Assembly: GCA_011947345.1 (NCBI GenBank)
Contig: JAAVTG010000039.1
Location: 403,646-467,645 of the forward strand
DNA from: Phytophthora quininea
Taxonomy: Eukaryota; Oomycota; Peronosporomycetes; Peronosporales; Peronosporaceae
Length of the DNA stretch: 64,000 bases
Direction of reading: 5' to 3'
Both the position numbers and the translations under genes were made by a program. Under the pieces are notes generated by a model. It was not told where the DNA came from. It made no database searches and was given only the letters and a program-made list of their open reading frames with translations. Within the stretch, counting starts at the first letter, position 1. Each line of letters begins with the position of its first letter. This document shows positions 22,348 through 35,000 of the stretch, one piece after another.

Positions 22348-24359
22348 TTAATTGTACTGGGCGATGGCATGAAGCAGATCCTTCGACTCCTGAACGAAAT
22401 TGATCGGCTCCAGGTTCACCACACCCGCTTTCACTCGCAGTTCCTCCTGAACATTTTCTGCCTTGACACGGAGACGGCAAACGTACTGCTTGAACAACGC
22501 GTCTTTGAAAGTGGCTTCAAAGAGCGTCGGGTTGGTGTCCCGCAACTCAGCAATTTCGTCGGCAGTGCGCCCATTCATGACGACCTTGCCCTGGTCGTTA
22601 AAGCACGTCGTCCAGGTACTACCTGTGTGGTCCAGCATCGACACCGAAAGAATGTAGCGGTTCTCGCACGTGCTGTAGGATGTTTGGCACTTCTCGCAAG
22701 TGTAATTTTGCGCCACATCTGCCACAACCTTCTTCTGGCACTTCGGACAGGCCTGGTAGTAAATTCCCGTGTCGTGCTTGATGAAGTTCACCGTGCCCTT
22801 CACCGTGATGTAGTCTGGCTTCTGACCAAACCCAAGCTGCTTGCCCTTAATGTCGTTGATGACTGAGCGTTCGATAAAGGTGCCCAGAGAACCACCTCCG
22901 AAGCCACCACCACTACTGCTGAGAGACTTGGTCTGAACGGAGCTGCCACCGGTCGTAAACCAATTCATGAGGTGGCCAGCTTCAGGAATGGTTGGGTTCA
23001 CAGCAAAGCTTGAGCTCATGAGCGTGCCAATCGACCGCCCATTGTACTCACTCACACGGCAACCCTTGATCGCCACTACTTGGTTCAGCCACGAGCTGCA
23101 ATCTTCCTGGGCGCGCTCGTTCCACATCGTGCACTTGATCTCGGCGTTTGAATCATCAACCAGAGAGATATCACGCTTAAACAACTGCTTGCCAGCCTTT
23201 GATGTAATCTCGTTCACTTGACCCACGTCGCGCACAATTCCAATGACGTCAACGTTCGACTCGGCCGGGACAGACTCGATTTCAGCGATCTTTTGAAGCA
23301 TAGTTCATCTGCGAGATCTGGTCATCTTCGGGCGCTGGCGAGATGTCAGAGTGCTGGTCGAACGTGACTTCATAATCGTTGTCCAGGGAAGAGAACCGGC
23401 GGTTGGTCATCTTGACTTTGCCGCCCGAGAAGTAGAAAACGCAGGTCGGACGAAGAAGCTCGTAGAACTTGTCCACTCCGTCGTTAAAGAAAGTGGCGCG
23501 GATTTCTCCGCCCTTAGCGTCCAACAGATCGCAGCTGAACAGCTTTCCAGAGCCACGGGCATTGTTCCAGTTCTTGATCGGTGCGCGACTCGTAACTCGA
23601 GCCTTGATGGTCCAGCGACCGCCTGCGTACGGATTGAGACTCTGAATGTCCGTCAATCGAATGTTCGGGTCCTGACGCACTACTGGGCCTCTGTTATAGG
23701 CCGACGGAGCGGGTTTGGCAGGAGGAGCGTAGCTCGAGGGGGCAGCAGGTGGCTGATTGTACGAGGTTGTCGGAGGTGGTGCTGGCTGGTAGGACGGCTG
23801 TGCAGGTCTTGCACCCAAAGAGGAAGCAGCAGGGGCAGCAGCAGCGGGTGCGGCAGGAACGGCCGGGCCCTTTGCACCATCAATGCTCTGCGGGGAGCCG
23901 ATGCGCTCGAACACGGGCACCACTTCTCCGATGTTAAGCACGATCAAGATGCGTCGGCCCTGTACTTCATTGCCCAGGTAGTCCTTGAGCTGAACCACGT
24001 AGTTGACCTTGAGACTATCGTTCTCCATCATCTACATTGCGCACACACGTCCGTTAGAACTTGCTTCTTCCTCCGAGAGCTGGGTGATTGCACACGTACA
24101 GGCACCAACTGAGTCGCGAGCATGCCGCTCATATACGAGGTGCCATCTGACAGCACAATCCTGGAGGGGGCAAGAAGGAGTTAACCAGGTTGGGAGTACG
24201 ACACTCGGAGGAGCCTTGAACGCACCGGTAGCGGTTCCCACCCGCTCCGCTCGCAGGCTTGATCTTCTTGGTGTCGATGATCTGCAGCCAGGGCTCGAAG
24301 CCGTCAGGCGACTGCTTGTTGTAGAGCATCGACACGGCGTTGGGCGTGAGGTTCACCAT
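22348..24359 (-). CDS. RPA1: RPA1, replication protein A large subunit
   Basis: RPA coats single-stranded DNA in replication, repair and recombination. The ATG at 24357-24359 starts MVNLTPNAVSMLYNKQ, and an intron joins LSDGTSYMSGMLATQL, the RPA1 N-terminal OB fold. A proline/alanine linker (about 23680-23900) precedes DBD-A (PYAGGRWTIKARVTSRAPIK, then CDLLDAKGGEIRATFFN). DBD-B has VAIKGCRVSEYNGRSIGTL and NPTIPEAGHLMNWF. DBD-C has the zinc ribbon CPKCQKK plus CEKCQ and the C-terminal CRLRVKAENV. The final residues are SKDLLHAIAQYN. One frame change near 23290 (after ISQMNY) and a small one near 24035 need correction; otherwise the length matches the family (about 600 aa). It converges on the gene at 20361-22261 with 86 bp between stops. 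Confidence 0.93.
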
Positions 24360-24694
24360 GGCTGGTCTCGCTGGGCTTCTTTCGCGAATGGGTAAAAAAT
24401 GACAATACAATTTTGGCGCGAAACCTGAACCAAAGTTTCAGCCTTCGCGCCAAAATTACATGAAAAATTATGAAAAGTCGATTTTGCCACTTGCTGCAGC
24501 AGGAGTCTCCGCTGTGTGCTTTTGCCTTTCCAATAGATGATGCGAGGCAAGAGCATTCACAGCCAGCTGACCTATTGGGATCTGGGGCAGGTTTTAAGTA
24601 AAACGATGCATAAGTTGTTTATTCATAAGGAAATGTTGACTATTGACTATTGACTTACTCCTGGTCCAATGACTTTCGTGTTCACTTTTTCACT
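24360..24694. other. Intergenic, RPA1 promoter region
   Basis: 335 bp between the RPA1 start and the stop of the upstream TPR gene, both minus strand. It contains an imperfect inverted pair, TTTTGGCGCGAAACC at about 24412-24426 and CGCGCCAAAATT near 24448-24459. The TTTGGCGC core resembles E2F/DP sites (TTTSGCGC), which would suit an S-phase gene, but no protein evidence is available. The rest shows nothing recognisable. Confidence 0.45.
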
Positions 24695-26456
24695 TTAATG
24701 CGTGCATGCTAGGTGGGGGAACCACGGGCCGATTGCGAAATAGATCCTGTACGCGCTGGTGCGTCTTTTTAAAGATATACGAGCGCCGTCCACGTTCGCT
24801 TGGAGTTCCTGTGAGCGACGCTGCTGTGGGGAGAGAGCTCGCGACGGTACTGCTGTCTTTGAAGGTGCAATCAAACGCTGGTTGCTGTCGATCGGCAAAG
24901 GGGATACGTTGTACTGCTGGAGTTTAGTCTGTGGGGAGAATAAAATCAGTCAGCGTATATGTCACCGAAACGTTTTGCTACACTCACGCGAGTTTCGGTA
25001 TCGTTCGGATTCAAAAGAATCGCCTGTTGATAATCTGCACATGCAGCCTGGTGTTTTTCGAGGTATCGCGCAGCGTCACCTCTTCGAACGTAATATGACG
25101 GTACGTTGTGATCGTGTGTGATAGCATTGCCAAATTCCAATTCGGCCTTGTCGAACAGTGCTCTGTTGAATAAATCTATTCCAAATTGATAGTGCACCAA
25201 AGCAATGCGCGATTGAATACTGTTGTCACCCGGAAGCAACTCCAGCGCGTGGTGATAGTCTGCAAGAGCCTGTCCAATATGAAGACGGATGCCTAAGTGT
25301 TATGTGAAAAGAAAAAAACAGCATTGAGCTGGCGTACCGCTTGGAAGTTGTCGAGTCCTCGATACGCATCTCCGCGATTAATAAAACACTGCGGGTTGGA
25401 AAATTGCTCTCGGAATATATCTGTGAGCTCCATTTGCCCTCGAATGGCCTGGTTCATTGCGTTAATGGCCAGCTGATACGATTTCTGCTGTAGAAATTTG
25501 ATTCCAATGTCGTGCAGGATGAGACTTCGCTGCTGAACGATTTCACGAAACTGGGCCGAGGTATCTCGATTTGAATGGCCATTTGTTCCTGGACTTTGTT
25601 TGGTTGGCGTTTCATGCTGCTGCTCTAATTTCTCCGATCTGAGCGAATCCAGCTTGTGACGGCGACAAGTAAGGGCCTTTTCTGTATCTCTCAACGCCGT
25701 GTGATATTCGCCAAGCTCGCGATATGCCGAAGCTCGGAGTATATAGAGCTCTGTTTCTTCGGGTGTGATTTCTGTGGCTCTTGAAAGATTTTGAATTGCT
25801 TCCTCGAATTGGTGGGCCATCAACTGTTTGCGAGCCCGCTCGTAGATAGTCTTGGATTCCCTCAAAAGTCGCTGCTCATGGGCAAGTACCTCAGGATGGT
25901 CAGGCTGGAGCTGTGCAGCCCTGTTGATGTCGGCGGTAGCTTTTTCCTGTAGGTGCAGTCGCCAGTGAAGCTTGGCTCGAAGCACAAAGTACTCGACATC
26001 CCGACTATTTATACAAATGCAGTGATCCACATCCTGGACAGCCTTGTCCAAGTGCCCTGTCTTGATATTTGCCACCGCCCGATGCAGCCAGCACACTTCA
26101 TCAAGTGCATTCAACTGGATGGACTCGTTAAAATATCCAAGCGCAATGCTCGGCGCTTCACCAAGTGTCAGCATAGAGTAGCCATGAAGATCCAGCAGTG
26201 CCGCGAGTTGATCTTTGATACGTTGTGGCGGGTTTGGCTCAGTTACAAACAATTGTCGGTAATTCGAAATCGCAGACTTGACGTCGCAGAGATCCCAGTA
26301 CACTTGAGCGCGTTTGGCATAGAGCTGCCAGCGTTTTGGATCCAAGAAAACTGCCTTAGTCAGGCACTGCAGTGCTCCATCCAGGTCATGACCAGCAATG
26401 CATCTGTCGGCCTCCTCCTCCTTTTCTCGCGAAGCTTCAAGAGGCGACAAGTCCAT
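24695..26456 (-). CDS. Tetratricopeptide-repeat protein (TTC16-like, tentative)
   Basis: The ATG at 26454-26456 starts MDLSPLEASREKEEEADRCI. At least ten TPR units follow, for example DGALQCLTKAVFLDPKRWQL, AVQDVDHCICINSRDVEYFV, EAIQNLSRATEITPEETELY and ALADYHHALELLPGDNSIQS. The repeats fill residues 10 to about 500, separated by a polar insertion with HETPTKQSPGTNGHSNRD. Two introns near 25290-25340 and 24905-24985 are clear. The last exon is basic and ends at 24695. TPR arrays are scaffolds for protein complexes. Order and spacing recall TTC16, a protein found mainly in ciliated organisms, but TPR arrays are easy to confuse. The gene is divergent from the LC8 gene with only 78 bp between start codons. 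Confidence 0.8.
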
Positions 26457-26534
26457 TGAAAGCGGAAGACAAACTTTTTCTGTGTGGCTATTTTTCTTGA
26501 AAGGTCGCCTAGAGACTTTTACTGCACGGAAGAA
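26457..26534. promoter_or_regulatory. 78 bp divergent promoter (TPR gene / LC8)
   Basis: Only 78 bp lie between the ATG codons of the TPR gene (minus) and the LC8 dynein light chain (plus). Both 5' leaders and both promoters must fit in or overlap this space. No TATA or CCAAT box is visible. The arrangement suggests co-expression, plausible if both are flagellar. Confidence 0.6.
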
Positions 26535-26810
26535 ATGGGGGCTCAAGTCAAGCCCGTGGTGAAGACGTCGACGATGGATCAAGAGCTGCAGGACGAAGTG
26601 ATCGCTGTAGCGCAGGTCGCAATGGGGACGGAGACGAACGAACAAGAGGTCGCGGGCAAGATCAAACAGCACTTCGAGCAGAAGTACCACGGACTATTAT
26701 GGCATTGCTGCGTCGGCCGAAACGTAGCGTGCTATGTCACGCACGAGCAGTCCAAGTTCCTCTATTTCTACATTGGTCAGATGGCTGTTGTGCTCTTCGC
26801 AACCGCCTAA
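26535..26810 (+). CDS. LC8-type dynein light chain
   Basis: A 91-residue intronless protein of the DYNLL/LC8 family, which dimerises and binds short linear motifs and is part of cytoplasmic and axonemal dyneins. The core WHCCVGRNVACYVTHEQSKF followed by LYFYIGQMAVVLF matches LC8 (WHCIVGRNFGSYVTHE...FIYFYLGQ). The N-terminal extension (MGAQVKPVVKTSTMD) is slightly longer than in DYNLL1, as in some outer-arm light chains. The start at 26535 is the only ATG that gives the full fold. TAA at 26808-26810. Confidence 0.95.
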   Translation: MGAQVKPVVKTSTMDQELQDEVIAVAQVAMGTETNEQEVAGKIKQHFEQKYHGLLWHCCVGRNVACYVTHEQSKFLYFYIGQMAVVLFATA

Positions 26811-27028
26811 TCTACCGCGTAGTTTGAGCTTGAACGAAAATATATAAGAAAATGCCATCCCCCTGTATACATGTTCTACGTATACTTCGTGACATCCCTC
26901 CTGGCTCATGTCCGCCACTTGCGGACCACAAAGAAACGCTTTCGCACAGATTATAAATATTCCATACGAAATCGCTTCAGCAAAACTCGTCGCTTTAGTC
27001 GCAGATTTCCCACAACACGCATTTGAGA

Positions 27029-29962
27029 ATGAGTTTACCGATTAAACTCGTACGCCAGCGCTCTCGTGGCCCCGTACTCACCACGCCGCCACCGCTACCG
27101 CTTATTGCGCTTTCGCCAGACGACGAGTGGGAAGAATTCGAAACGCCTACGCAAACTGGATTCGGCTATACTTTACCGTTTTTATCGGCACTCGATGACC
27201 CTGAGGCACACAAGCAAGCCGAAGTGGGGTCCGTCGACGTCGCTCCTGACGCTCCAATGCGAGCACAGTTACTGAGTGAGTACATGACAAACAATGAGTA
27301 TTTCCAGTCACCTCGCCACGGGTTTGGACATGAAATTCGTCTCATCTACAAGCGAAACAAGGAACTCGAGAGTGGACCAAATAGCCTGTTGCCTAATGCG
27401 GGTAACCCTGAAGAAATTAGATTTTGTGGCACTTTCGAAAGTGGCAATTTGGATCGCGCTTATCGAGTACTCGGGCGTCGATATGCTCCCAGTAACGAGT
27501 TATTGGTGCTACGCAGCTCCCCTCTTTCAAAGGGTCAGCACGACTGTCGAGTACAGAACCAATCGTACCGACATCGAAAGTCCAAGCCTTAAATATCCCC
27601 GCTCTCTTATTTGCCGATGTCGATGCTGAATACGATCTGTACGCGGACATGGATGTGAATACGCACGGCCACATCCAATGGTATTTTTTAGAGTCGCTGT
27701 TCCTGCACTACTGTTGAGGCGGGCCCGAGAACGCGGTGTTTCCGCCCACAAAGTCCGCTTCAACATCCGTAACATGTTGAAAAGACCAGTCTGTACAACG
27801 AAGGCATGCTGCCAGTACTCTATGTAGAAGACCCCACAGTACCCCAACGTGGTTGGCATCGTGCTGGCACCAATGTCTGCTACTTCAAAAATACCGACAC
27901 GTATCGGCATCGTCGCACAGGAAAAGTGAGAAATTTCTACTCACTTTCGTTTGTGTATGAATTTGCTACTCGAGACTCACCACTTCCACTGAAGTCATCT
28001 AACAGTAACGTGGACGACAAACCAGTAGTTGCATATTTTGCTCACTGCTACCCGTACACATACACTCGGCTACAGAAGTTTTTACTGTCGATGCAAAAGA
28101 CCCCGAGCGCAAAAGGACTTTCAAACGACGTGTATTATCCAAAACGATTGCTGGCAACAACTGCGACTTGCTCACCATCACTGATTTCAGCCAAGAAGAT
28201 GAAAACGACGCCACAGATTTCACGAGACGACGAGCAGCTATAGTGATCACAGCTCGAGTTCATCCAGGAGAGAGCAACAGCAGCTTTGTGATGCATGGCA
28301 TACTAGAGTTTCTCACTGGAAGTTCGTTAGAAGCACGATTTTTACGGCATCATTTCGTGTTCAAAATTGTCCCAATGCTGAATCCGGATGGAGTAATCCA
28401 TGGCAATTATCGTTGTTCTCTGGCTGGGACGGATCTCAATCGGCGGTGGCTCAATCCCTCTAGTGAGCTACACCCGACAATTTTTGCTACCAAGAATATG
28501 ATAAAATTGGTATGCAAAGTTCGACCTGTCAGGCTCTATTGCGATCTCCATGGGCACAGTCGAAAGAAGAACATTTTTCTTTACGGTTGCCGTCCGTACA
28601 ACCCTGCCAGTCGAAGTGAAGCCGCTCGGGTTCGTCTATTTCCTCACATTTTGTGTAAAACCAGCGACTGCATCCATGGAGGGTTCTATAGCTTTGGTGA
28701 TTGTACATTCTCCGTGAATACTTCCAAACGGGGACGGGAAGAATTGTTATTTGGGAACAAATGCGCGTGCTTCACAGCTTTACCCTCGAAGCCTCGTTTT
28801 TGGTGTCGATAACAGTGTCAAATATCAACGGCAACACGTTCAAACAATGCGATTTGACTTAGATCCCCGAGAATCGACGCTCCGGCATTTTACTCCAGCC
28901 GATTTCCACATATCTGGTGTTAAATTATGCCATGCTTTGATTCCATTTTCTCAAGCAGTCACGTTTCAACGTGCGAACACGGCTAGTACGGCGTTGGCAG
29001 CTCCCACACAAGCAGAGACGCAAAAATCAATAACGAGTCCAATCACGCAGTAATGGCATTACCGCAACGCTTAGAAAGTTCGAATAATTCATCCACGTCC
29101 GTGAAATGCTTCGATCTGATGTCTAGCTCGGCTGGTGACAGCGAATTCCTGAGCCACAGTAAAATTTATCTGGAACCACTACAAAAGCCCCAGTCGCCTT
29201 CAGTTTTGGTAAACGAGCAAGATCGTTTAGCCTCGTGGGTGGCGCCACATCGACCAGAGCCGTGTCTTCAAGACCCAGTCCTAACCGATACGGAAGACTG
29301 CGGGACGTTTTTCGCTCATTTACCCTCTGAATTTGATCAGCTTTTTGCAGGAGAAGAGATATCCCTGTTGGATCACGAAAATTTAATCCAAGAGATAGAA
29401 GCATCTCTCCCTGATAATTTCCAAGACAGCCCCGAAGAAGATGGATCAGCCGGATCAGAGTCAGAGCCATTTGAAGGCACCGAAGATGAAGCAGAGGTCG
29501 AAACTACGTCAAAGATACCGCCACAAGAAATTGCAAATCAGCAAATTGTGGAGTTCGAGTCTACTAAGCTAATTGTGCCCGCGCTTATGAGGAATAGGCC
29601 GCCGCGAATATCCAGACACCTATCCGAGCCTCAACTGTAAGGTGCCGCAACAAATCATTGTCACTTTATCTAACTATGTATTGCTGCCTCAAAGTCTGCA
29701 AGAAATTATGCCCAAGCGATTTCCTGAACGGGAAATCATACCCTCGGCTGAAGTAGCTACCCGTTCAAGAGCAAACGCCACAATGTCATCAAAACCTTCG
29801 ATTCCATTAGCTCCATTGAAAAGGGAACGCATTCAAGTATATCAAAGCGCTCCTCACGACAGAAACCGAGAAATTGCAGCCATGCATCTGCACGCAGTCC
29901 AGCGACGCTCAAAGTCCAGGCGCAATCTTCGCCAAATTAACGTTGAAATTGATGGGGTATAG
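27029..29962 (+). CDS. Cytosolic carboxypeptidase (M14 deglutamylase, AGBL/CCP type)
   Basis: CCPs remove glutamates from tubulin tails and other proteins, mainly in cilia and flagella. The beta-sandwich N-domain is visible (PALLFADVDAEYDLYADMDV, then HIQWYFFRVAVPALLLR after one added T). The zinc ligands are in ARVHPGESNSSFVMHG (HxxE) and VRLYCDLHGHSRKKNIFLYG (His). NPDGVIHGNYRCSLAGTDLN and RRWL follow the family exactly. The catalytic Glu is in SFTLEASFFG, and HFTPADFHISGVKLC closes the domain. An acidic C-terminal tail (29053-29640) and a last exon after an intron at about 29635-29697 end at TAG 29962. About seven frame breaks occur; most are fixed by one base in runs such as the T run near 27687 and the A run near 27779. 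The active site is intact, so I treat it as a functional gene in a faulty assembly. Confidence 0.85.
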
Positions 29963-29967
29963 CTCTG

Positions 29968-31691
29968 CTACCTTTTCAGTTGCATTGTTGCTGTTATCAT
30001 CGTAATCGTCCCTGTATGAGCTGCGGCTACGTTACACAGCGTCACCTTTACGACCATGAAGAGGCGATAATTTTGAAGTATCACCTGAGCTTTTTGCTCG
30101 TTGTCCAAGTCCTCCTCATCCGACAAAAATCCGCGGGTGGTGCTAGTAGTACTCCCGATACTCCCCACTCGCTCGCGCCTCTCCAAATTCTCTCTTCCAG
30201 AATTGTTCCTGTGCGCTGGAGATCGCTGCACTCGCGGCAGGTTCTGCCACGCACCTTCATCAACGCGCCGAATAAGCTGGAATTGATCGACCTTCTTAAT
30301 TTTGAACACGAGCACGGCCGTGACGTATATCAAAACAACGTTGATCCACAACAACAACAAGCTTCCGACAGCAATCTCGTAGAAAACAAGTTTTTCCTCT
30401 TCCCCAATGACGTCATCCGTCTAGGTACGTTTCGACAAAAACAACAACGTCAATGTACCGAGCATGATGTCAATCACGAAATAGACATACCGCAAAATAT
30501 TGGCCGATCATTACATAGGAAAAACAGATTCCACAGTTGACAGTCGGCGGAAGCAAAGCTGCCGCGATTGCAACTCCAACAACCGATGAAATGTTTGCAT
30601 TTGACTCGGCTAATGCAACACCAGTGCCAGAAAGTGCTGCAACGATGGCACCAAATAGCAGCTGAATAGCCTGGCCCCTCGAGCGCATTTCACCAGTAGG
30701 CCAGTTTAAAGCTCCAGCATAAGGGCTCAGTACAGCACCGATCATTATACCCAAAAGAAACGTAATGACCTGAAAGTATACGACGGCAATTATTAATCGA
30801 TGCTTCGTAATAGCCTGTTAGATGCAATACGGTATGGCAGGGTGAGAACTTACTAATGCGAAGAGCTCATTGAGGAACCCATTAATAAAGAGATTGCGAT
30901 CTCGAAGCGCAAAGCCAAACGCACAGCCCAAGATTGGCCCCTTTTTCCATGTAAACACCAACGATTGCAATGTTAGTCCAATATGCAAGATGTGAGCGTA
31001 CTTGAATGGTGTACCATCATGGGAGACAAGAGCATGGAAGCCACGACGTATGTCTGGTCAGAGTCCACACAACACGTTAGCATGCAGTTTGTACATCTGA
31101 CATCAACATGAATATCAATGCTATATACCCCAGAATCTCCAACAAGGCCAATGCCAGCAATCGACCTGCACACTCATACAATCATCTCAGTAATACAAGT
31201 CAGCCTTTGGGATGCGACCAAGTAAATACTTACGAGGAGATTAGCAGCATGCCGACCGAGTCTCGAGAGAGAGTCGAGTTGGCTTCGATATGGGCATACA
31301 TCTCTGCGACAGGGACAGCAGTGCCCACGTCGGTATTGCGTTCGAGGATGCGGCCCATGCTACGCTTCTTGTTCCTGCTGCGGCTGCGCTTCTGCATGGT
31401 GGTTCCTGGCGTGAGGGACATGACGTCGCAGAAGCCAAACTGAACCCCCACGCCCATGCGCTGCAACTTGTTGAGAATCGCCTGCATCTCCTCGTCCTCC
31501 ACGCGGAAGGTCACGATGGACGACGTGCGCGCCTCCACACTCGTCACATTGTCCAGCTTCAGCTCGTCTTGCAAGGTGGCCACGACCTACGAGGCACATG
31601 TGGAATAAGATAGGGCAACAACGTCGCGGGAGGGTCCAGCGCCGACCTTGCCGTGCTGCTCATTCGGGAGCGTGAGCTGGAAGAGCTTCAT
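29968..31691 (-). CDS. DUF389 family integral membrane protein
   Basis: The ATG at 31689-31691 begins MKLFQLTLPNEQHGK; after an intron comes an ACT-like domain (VVATLQDELKLDNVTSVEAR) with MGVGVQFGFCDVMSLTPGTT. The membrane core follows with the DUF389 signatures VASMLLSPMM, GPILGCAFGFALRDRNLFI, then GIMIGAVLSP, PTGEMRSRGQ, GAIVAALSGTGVALAES and VGVAIAAALLPPTVNCGI. Several short introns separate the pieces (near 31570-31610, 31170-31235, 30960-31010, 30780-30850). A final helix (MLLLWINVVLIYVTAVLVF) precedes a polar tail ending at 29968. Function is unknown; the family occurs in bacteria and protists. Its stop codon lies only 5 bp from the stop of the convergent carboxypeptidase gene, so the 3' UTRs must overlap. 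Confidence 0.82.
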
Positions 31692-32061
31692 CGGTCTCCA
31701 GCAATATGATAGACAGTCTAAATATTGCCCCGCCTGATTCCAAAAATTCGGAATTCTGATAATTCTGATAGTTACCATGGATGGAATGTGGTATCAACGA
31801 TAGATGATCGTTGGCCTCAAAACTCAGTGCAGAAAGCTCGTGACAATGATCTCCGTAGTCACGACTTTCGAAGCACGCGTCAACCAGCCGCGGACGAGCA
31901 TGAAAACAGAATCGCGACAAGGATCCTGGTGAATTTGACGATAGCAACTACTTTGTTGACTTGATCGATTAGCTTGATCTCTAGCTAGCGACTATAACAC
32001 GACCGACAGTTGGCGACTCCATAGCACCACACCGTTCAATAAACCCCGCTCAACTTCGACT
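31692..32061. other. Intergenic, promoter of DUF389 gene
   Basis: About 370 bp between the DUF389 start and the stop of the LRR-IQ-Tudor gene, both minus strand. A small direct repeat of TTCTGATA occurs near 31754-31772. No gene or known promoter element recognised. Confidence 0.4.
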
Positions 32062-35000
32062 TTAGTCACTGTCCTCTTCGTCGGCGTCAGGGGTTCCCGC
32101 GTCGCTTTCATCTCTTCTATCCTCGTCGCTCTCATTATCTGAATACTGATCTTGCACTGCGTCGTCTTCTTCGGTTTCAATCTCCTCGGGGCCATCACCA
32201 TTGATATCAGTTCCCTCTACTTGTACGAAAGTCTCCGCGTCATACGCTAAATAATCTGCTACGCTATAGTAGGAATCATTTTGCTTAGCCTGCAGCAGCT
32301 GCAAGTCCAATGGGCGGCCACGAGCGTGACCAAATACATATCCGCTCAGAGAATACCACTGCCTTGTAATCACGTCCTGCACTTGAAAATGGTTTTCAGT
32401 GGCAAACACGTTGACCCATTCGTGCTCACACTGCTGTGGAGCGCTGTCGTAGTTATCGTACACGAGCAAGAAAACGTCGCTTGGCTCATTGTACGCTCGA
32501 ATGGTACCGCTTCGCCACAGCATGCGCTGAGGGTCAAATCGCTGGAAATACAGCCCAACGTAAACAGCAGCACGCAAGCTCCGCGGCGACGAGTCCAACA
32601 TTGCCGCCATACACCAACACTGACCATTGAAAAGCTGAACACGAGACGCATCACCTCGAAAATGCTGAGCCACTCGTGGTCACCGTCATCGTACTCGACC
32701 CGATGTCGATCCTTCGTGCGATTGTATCGCGTTACGCGTCCGTCAAACCAACGCTGCTCGAGCGGCCAAAGTACGCGGCAGGGCATTTCGAGAATGCTTT
32801 TCTCGCGGGCATTATCATTTGGCCGCACGTAGAGCCGTTCATTGCGAGACGGAGAAAACCAGAATTGGTCGCCATACTCATCTTGGAAGTCTCGCCAGTC
32901 GTCATCACTCTCAGGTTCTGATGCCGAATCCTGATTAACCAGGTCTCGCGCCTTACGTAGAATATCGGTCTGCTGGGCCCGCGCTGCAGCGTCTTCACTG
33001 AGCGCACTTTCACGGAGATGCATCAACGTTGCATCGAGGCTGATCTGATCTGGGTATGGATCCGAATGGCTTCGCCACGCGCGTTGAATAACGCATGCAG
33101 CACGATGTCGTGTTTGAGCCTGGACTCTCTCCGAGCTCGCGTACCGTCGTCCGAAAAACCCTCGAGCACCGGCATTAATACGCGTAGCTGCCTCGTTTCG
33201 AAGTATTTCACGTGTCTGTGCCTCAGCACGTACGCGAATCAATTCGCGCTGACGGCCGTGATGACCTCGCCAATTGCTTTGAAGTTTAATTACAAACCGC
33301 TCGAGTTCACGGATCTCCTGTCGCTGTTGTTCAATAGCTGCAAGCAGCTGGCGATATCCACGTCGTGCGGCACGTGTTTTGTACAACCGCTGCAGCAAGA
33401 CGGCTGCATCATTCTGTTCCTTTCGTCGACGCTGGTTTAACGCCATCATGTCTTCGAGTCGCGATCGACCAAACCGCGATCGATAATTGTATTGAAGCTG
33501 CGTTGCTGCGGCTTCGCGCTGCAGAAGGCTGTTTTCGAGACGATAGCGTTCCATAGCTTTACGCACGAGGACAAAGTGCCGCCGTGTCCAGTAGCCTCGG
33601 TAAGCTGCTTGCACCTTGACTGCGTAGATGCCCCATATAGAACGGCGTCGATCTTCTTGTAGGGTTTGTGCCACGACTGCACGGCCCAAAACACCCCGCA
33701 CCAAGCTCTGAATTCGGACAACACTCTGGTATACTAGCTTTGTGCGTTTCACTCGACGCTCAAGTTCACTTCTTAGCTTCCAGCAAACATAGCACCGTCG
33801 GATCTTGCAGCATGCAGGAGAGTGTATCATTTTTCACGCCATGTAGCCGCTACCCGTCGGCCCAAGTGCCCGCGATAATAAGCCTGAAGTCTCAGCGCTG
33901 CTGAGGACCGAATAGTTTGCTCTTGAATGGAGTATTTGATTTGCAAACCTTCTTCACGTGGTTCAAGCCCTCGGTACGCCCGTGCTTTCTGAACAAATGG
34001 CATGTTGTCCGCTAAAGTTTTAATCCCGGAATCGGTAATGTCTTGGCATCCTGTCACATTGAGCGTCTGAAGCAGCGGACACAGCACAGCTAGCTGGGCC
34101 AAGATGTCCTCACGCACATTTAAACAGCCTTCGATGTTCAGTGACTGAAGCATAGGAGTGCCCGACACCATAGCTTGCAATCCGCTGGATCCTATGGAAT
34201 AGCAGCCACTAAGATTCAGACTCCGCAACTTGGAACCATACTTCCCAATATGCTCCAACGTCGCGTTCGTTAATTGGCGGCATCGCTTTAGGCTGAGGAC
34301 GCGCAGTCCCCGGCACCCCGAACAATGTGCAACATTCCAGCATCCGATATACGTTCCAGACCCTCCAGATTCAGAAATTGCAGTGCCAAGCACCCAGCGC
34401 CAAGCGCAGCTAACCCACGATCACAAATGGCATTTGTGTAAGATATATCAAGCGACAACAGCCGACTGCACCGCGTCCGTGAACCCTGCGGCCCCAAAGC
34501 ACCGCCAATCCAACCCAGAGCATCGTCCGTCAGCGCGGTACAGTTAGACAGGTTAAGACGCGTCAGTGAGGAGTTGCAACACGAAATGAACTCGCGCACA
34601 CCTTCACTCAATAGCTGACGGCAAGATGAAAAATTTAGCACGTCAAGACGCTCGATACCCGACGCAAGCACCAGGAGCATTGGAACCGACAATGTTGTCA
34701 ATGAGCAATCCAACTGGCGTAGCGTGTCGCCAACAACGTGCACTAGCGACCGCAAGCCAACCTGTTGCGTATGCGTCTGTCCTCGTTACATTTCATATAA
34801 CTAAAACAACCGAACAGCGAAAACAATTGCACGCACCGGTGTAAAGCTCTCGCACCCCGAGATAATCAGAAGTGAATAGCAGGCCGTTTGGTTGGCCCGG
34901 ATTTGCTGGGCCATCTCTGTCAGAAGCACATCGTTAATCTCCCCAGCGTATGGACGAAGGTCCAGTACTTCAGGATCGAGCTGCTTTAGCGCTTTCAGTA

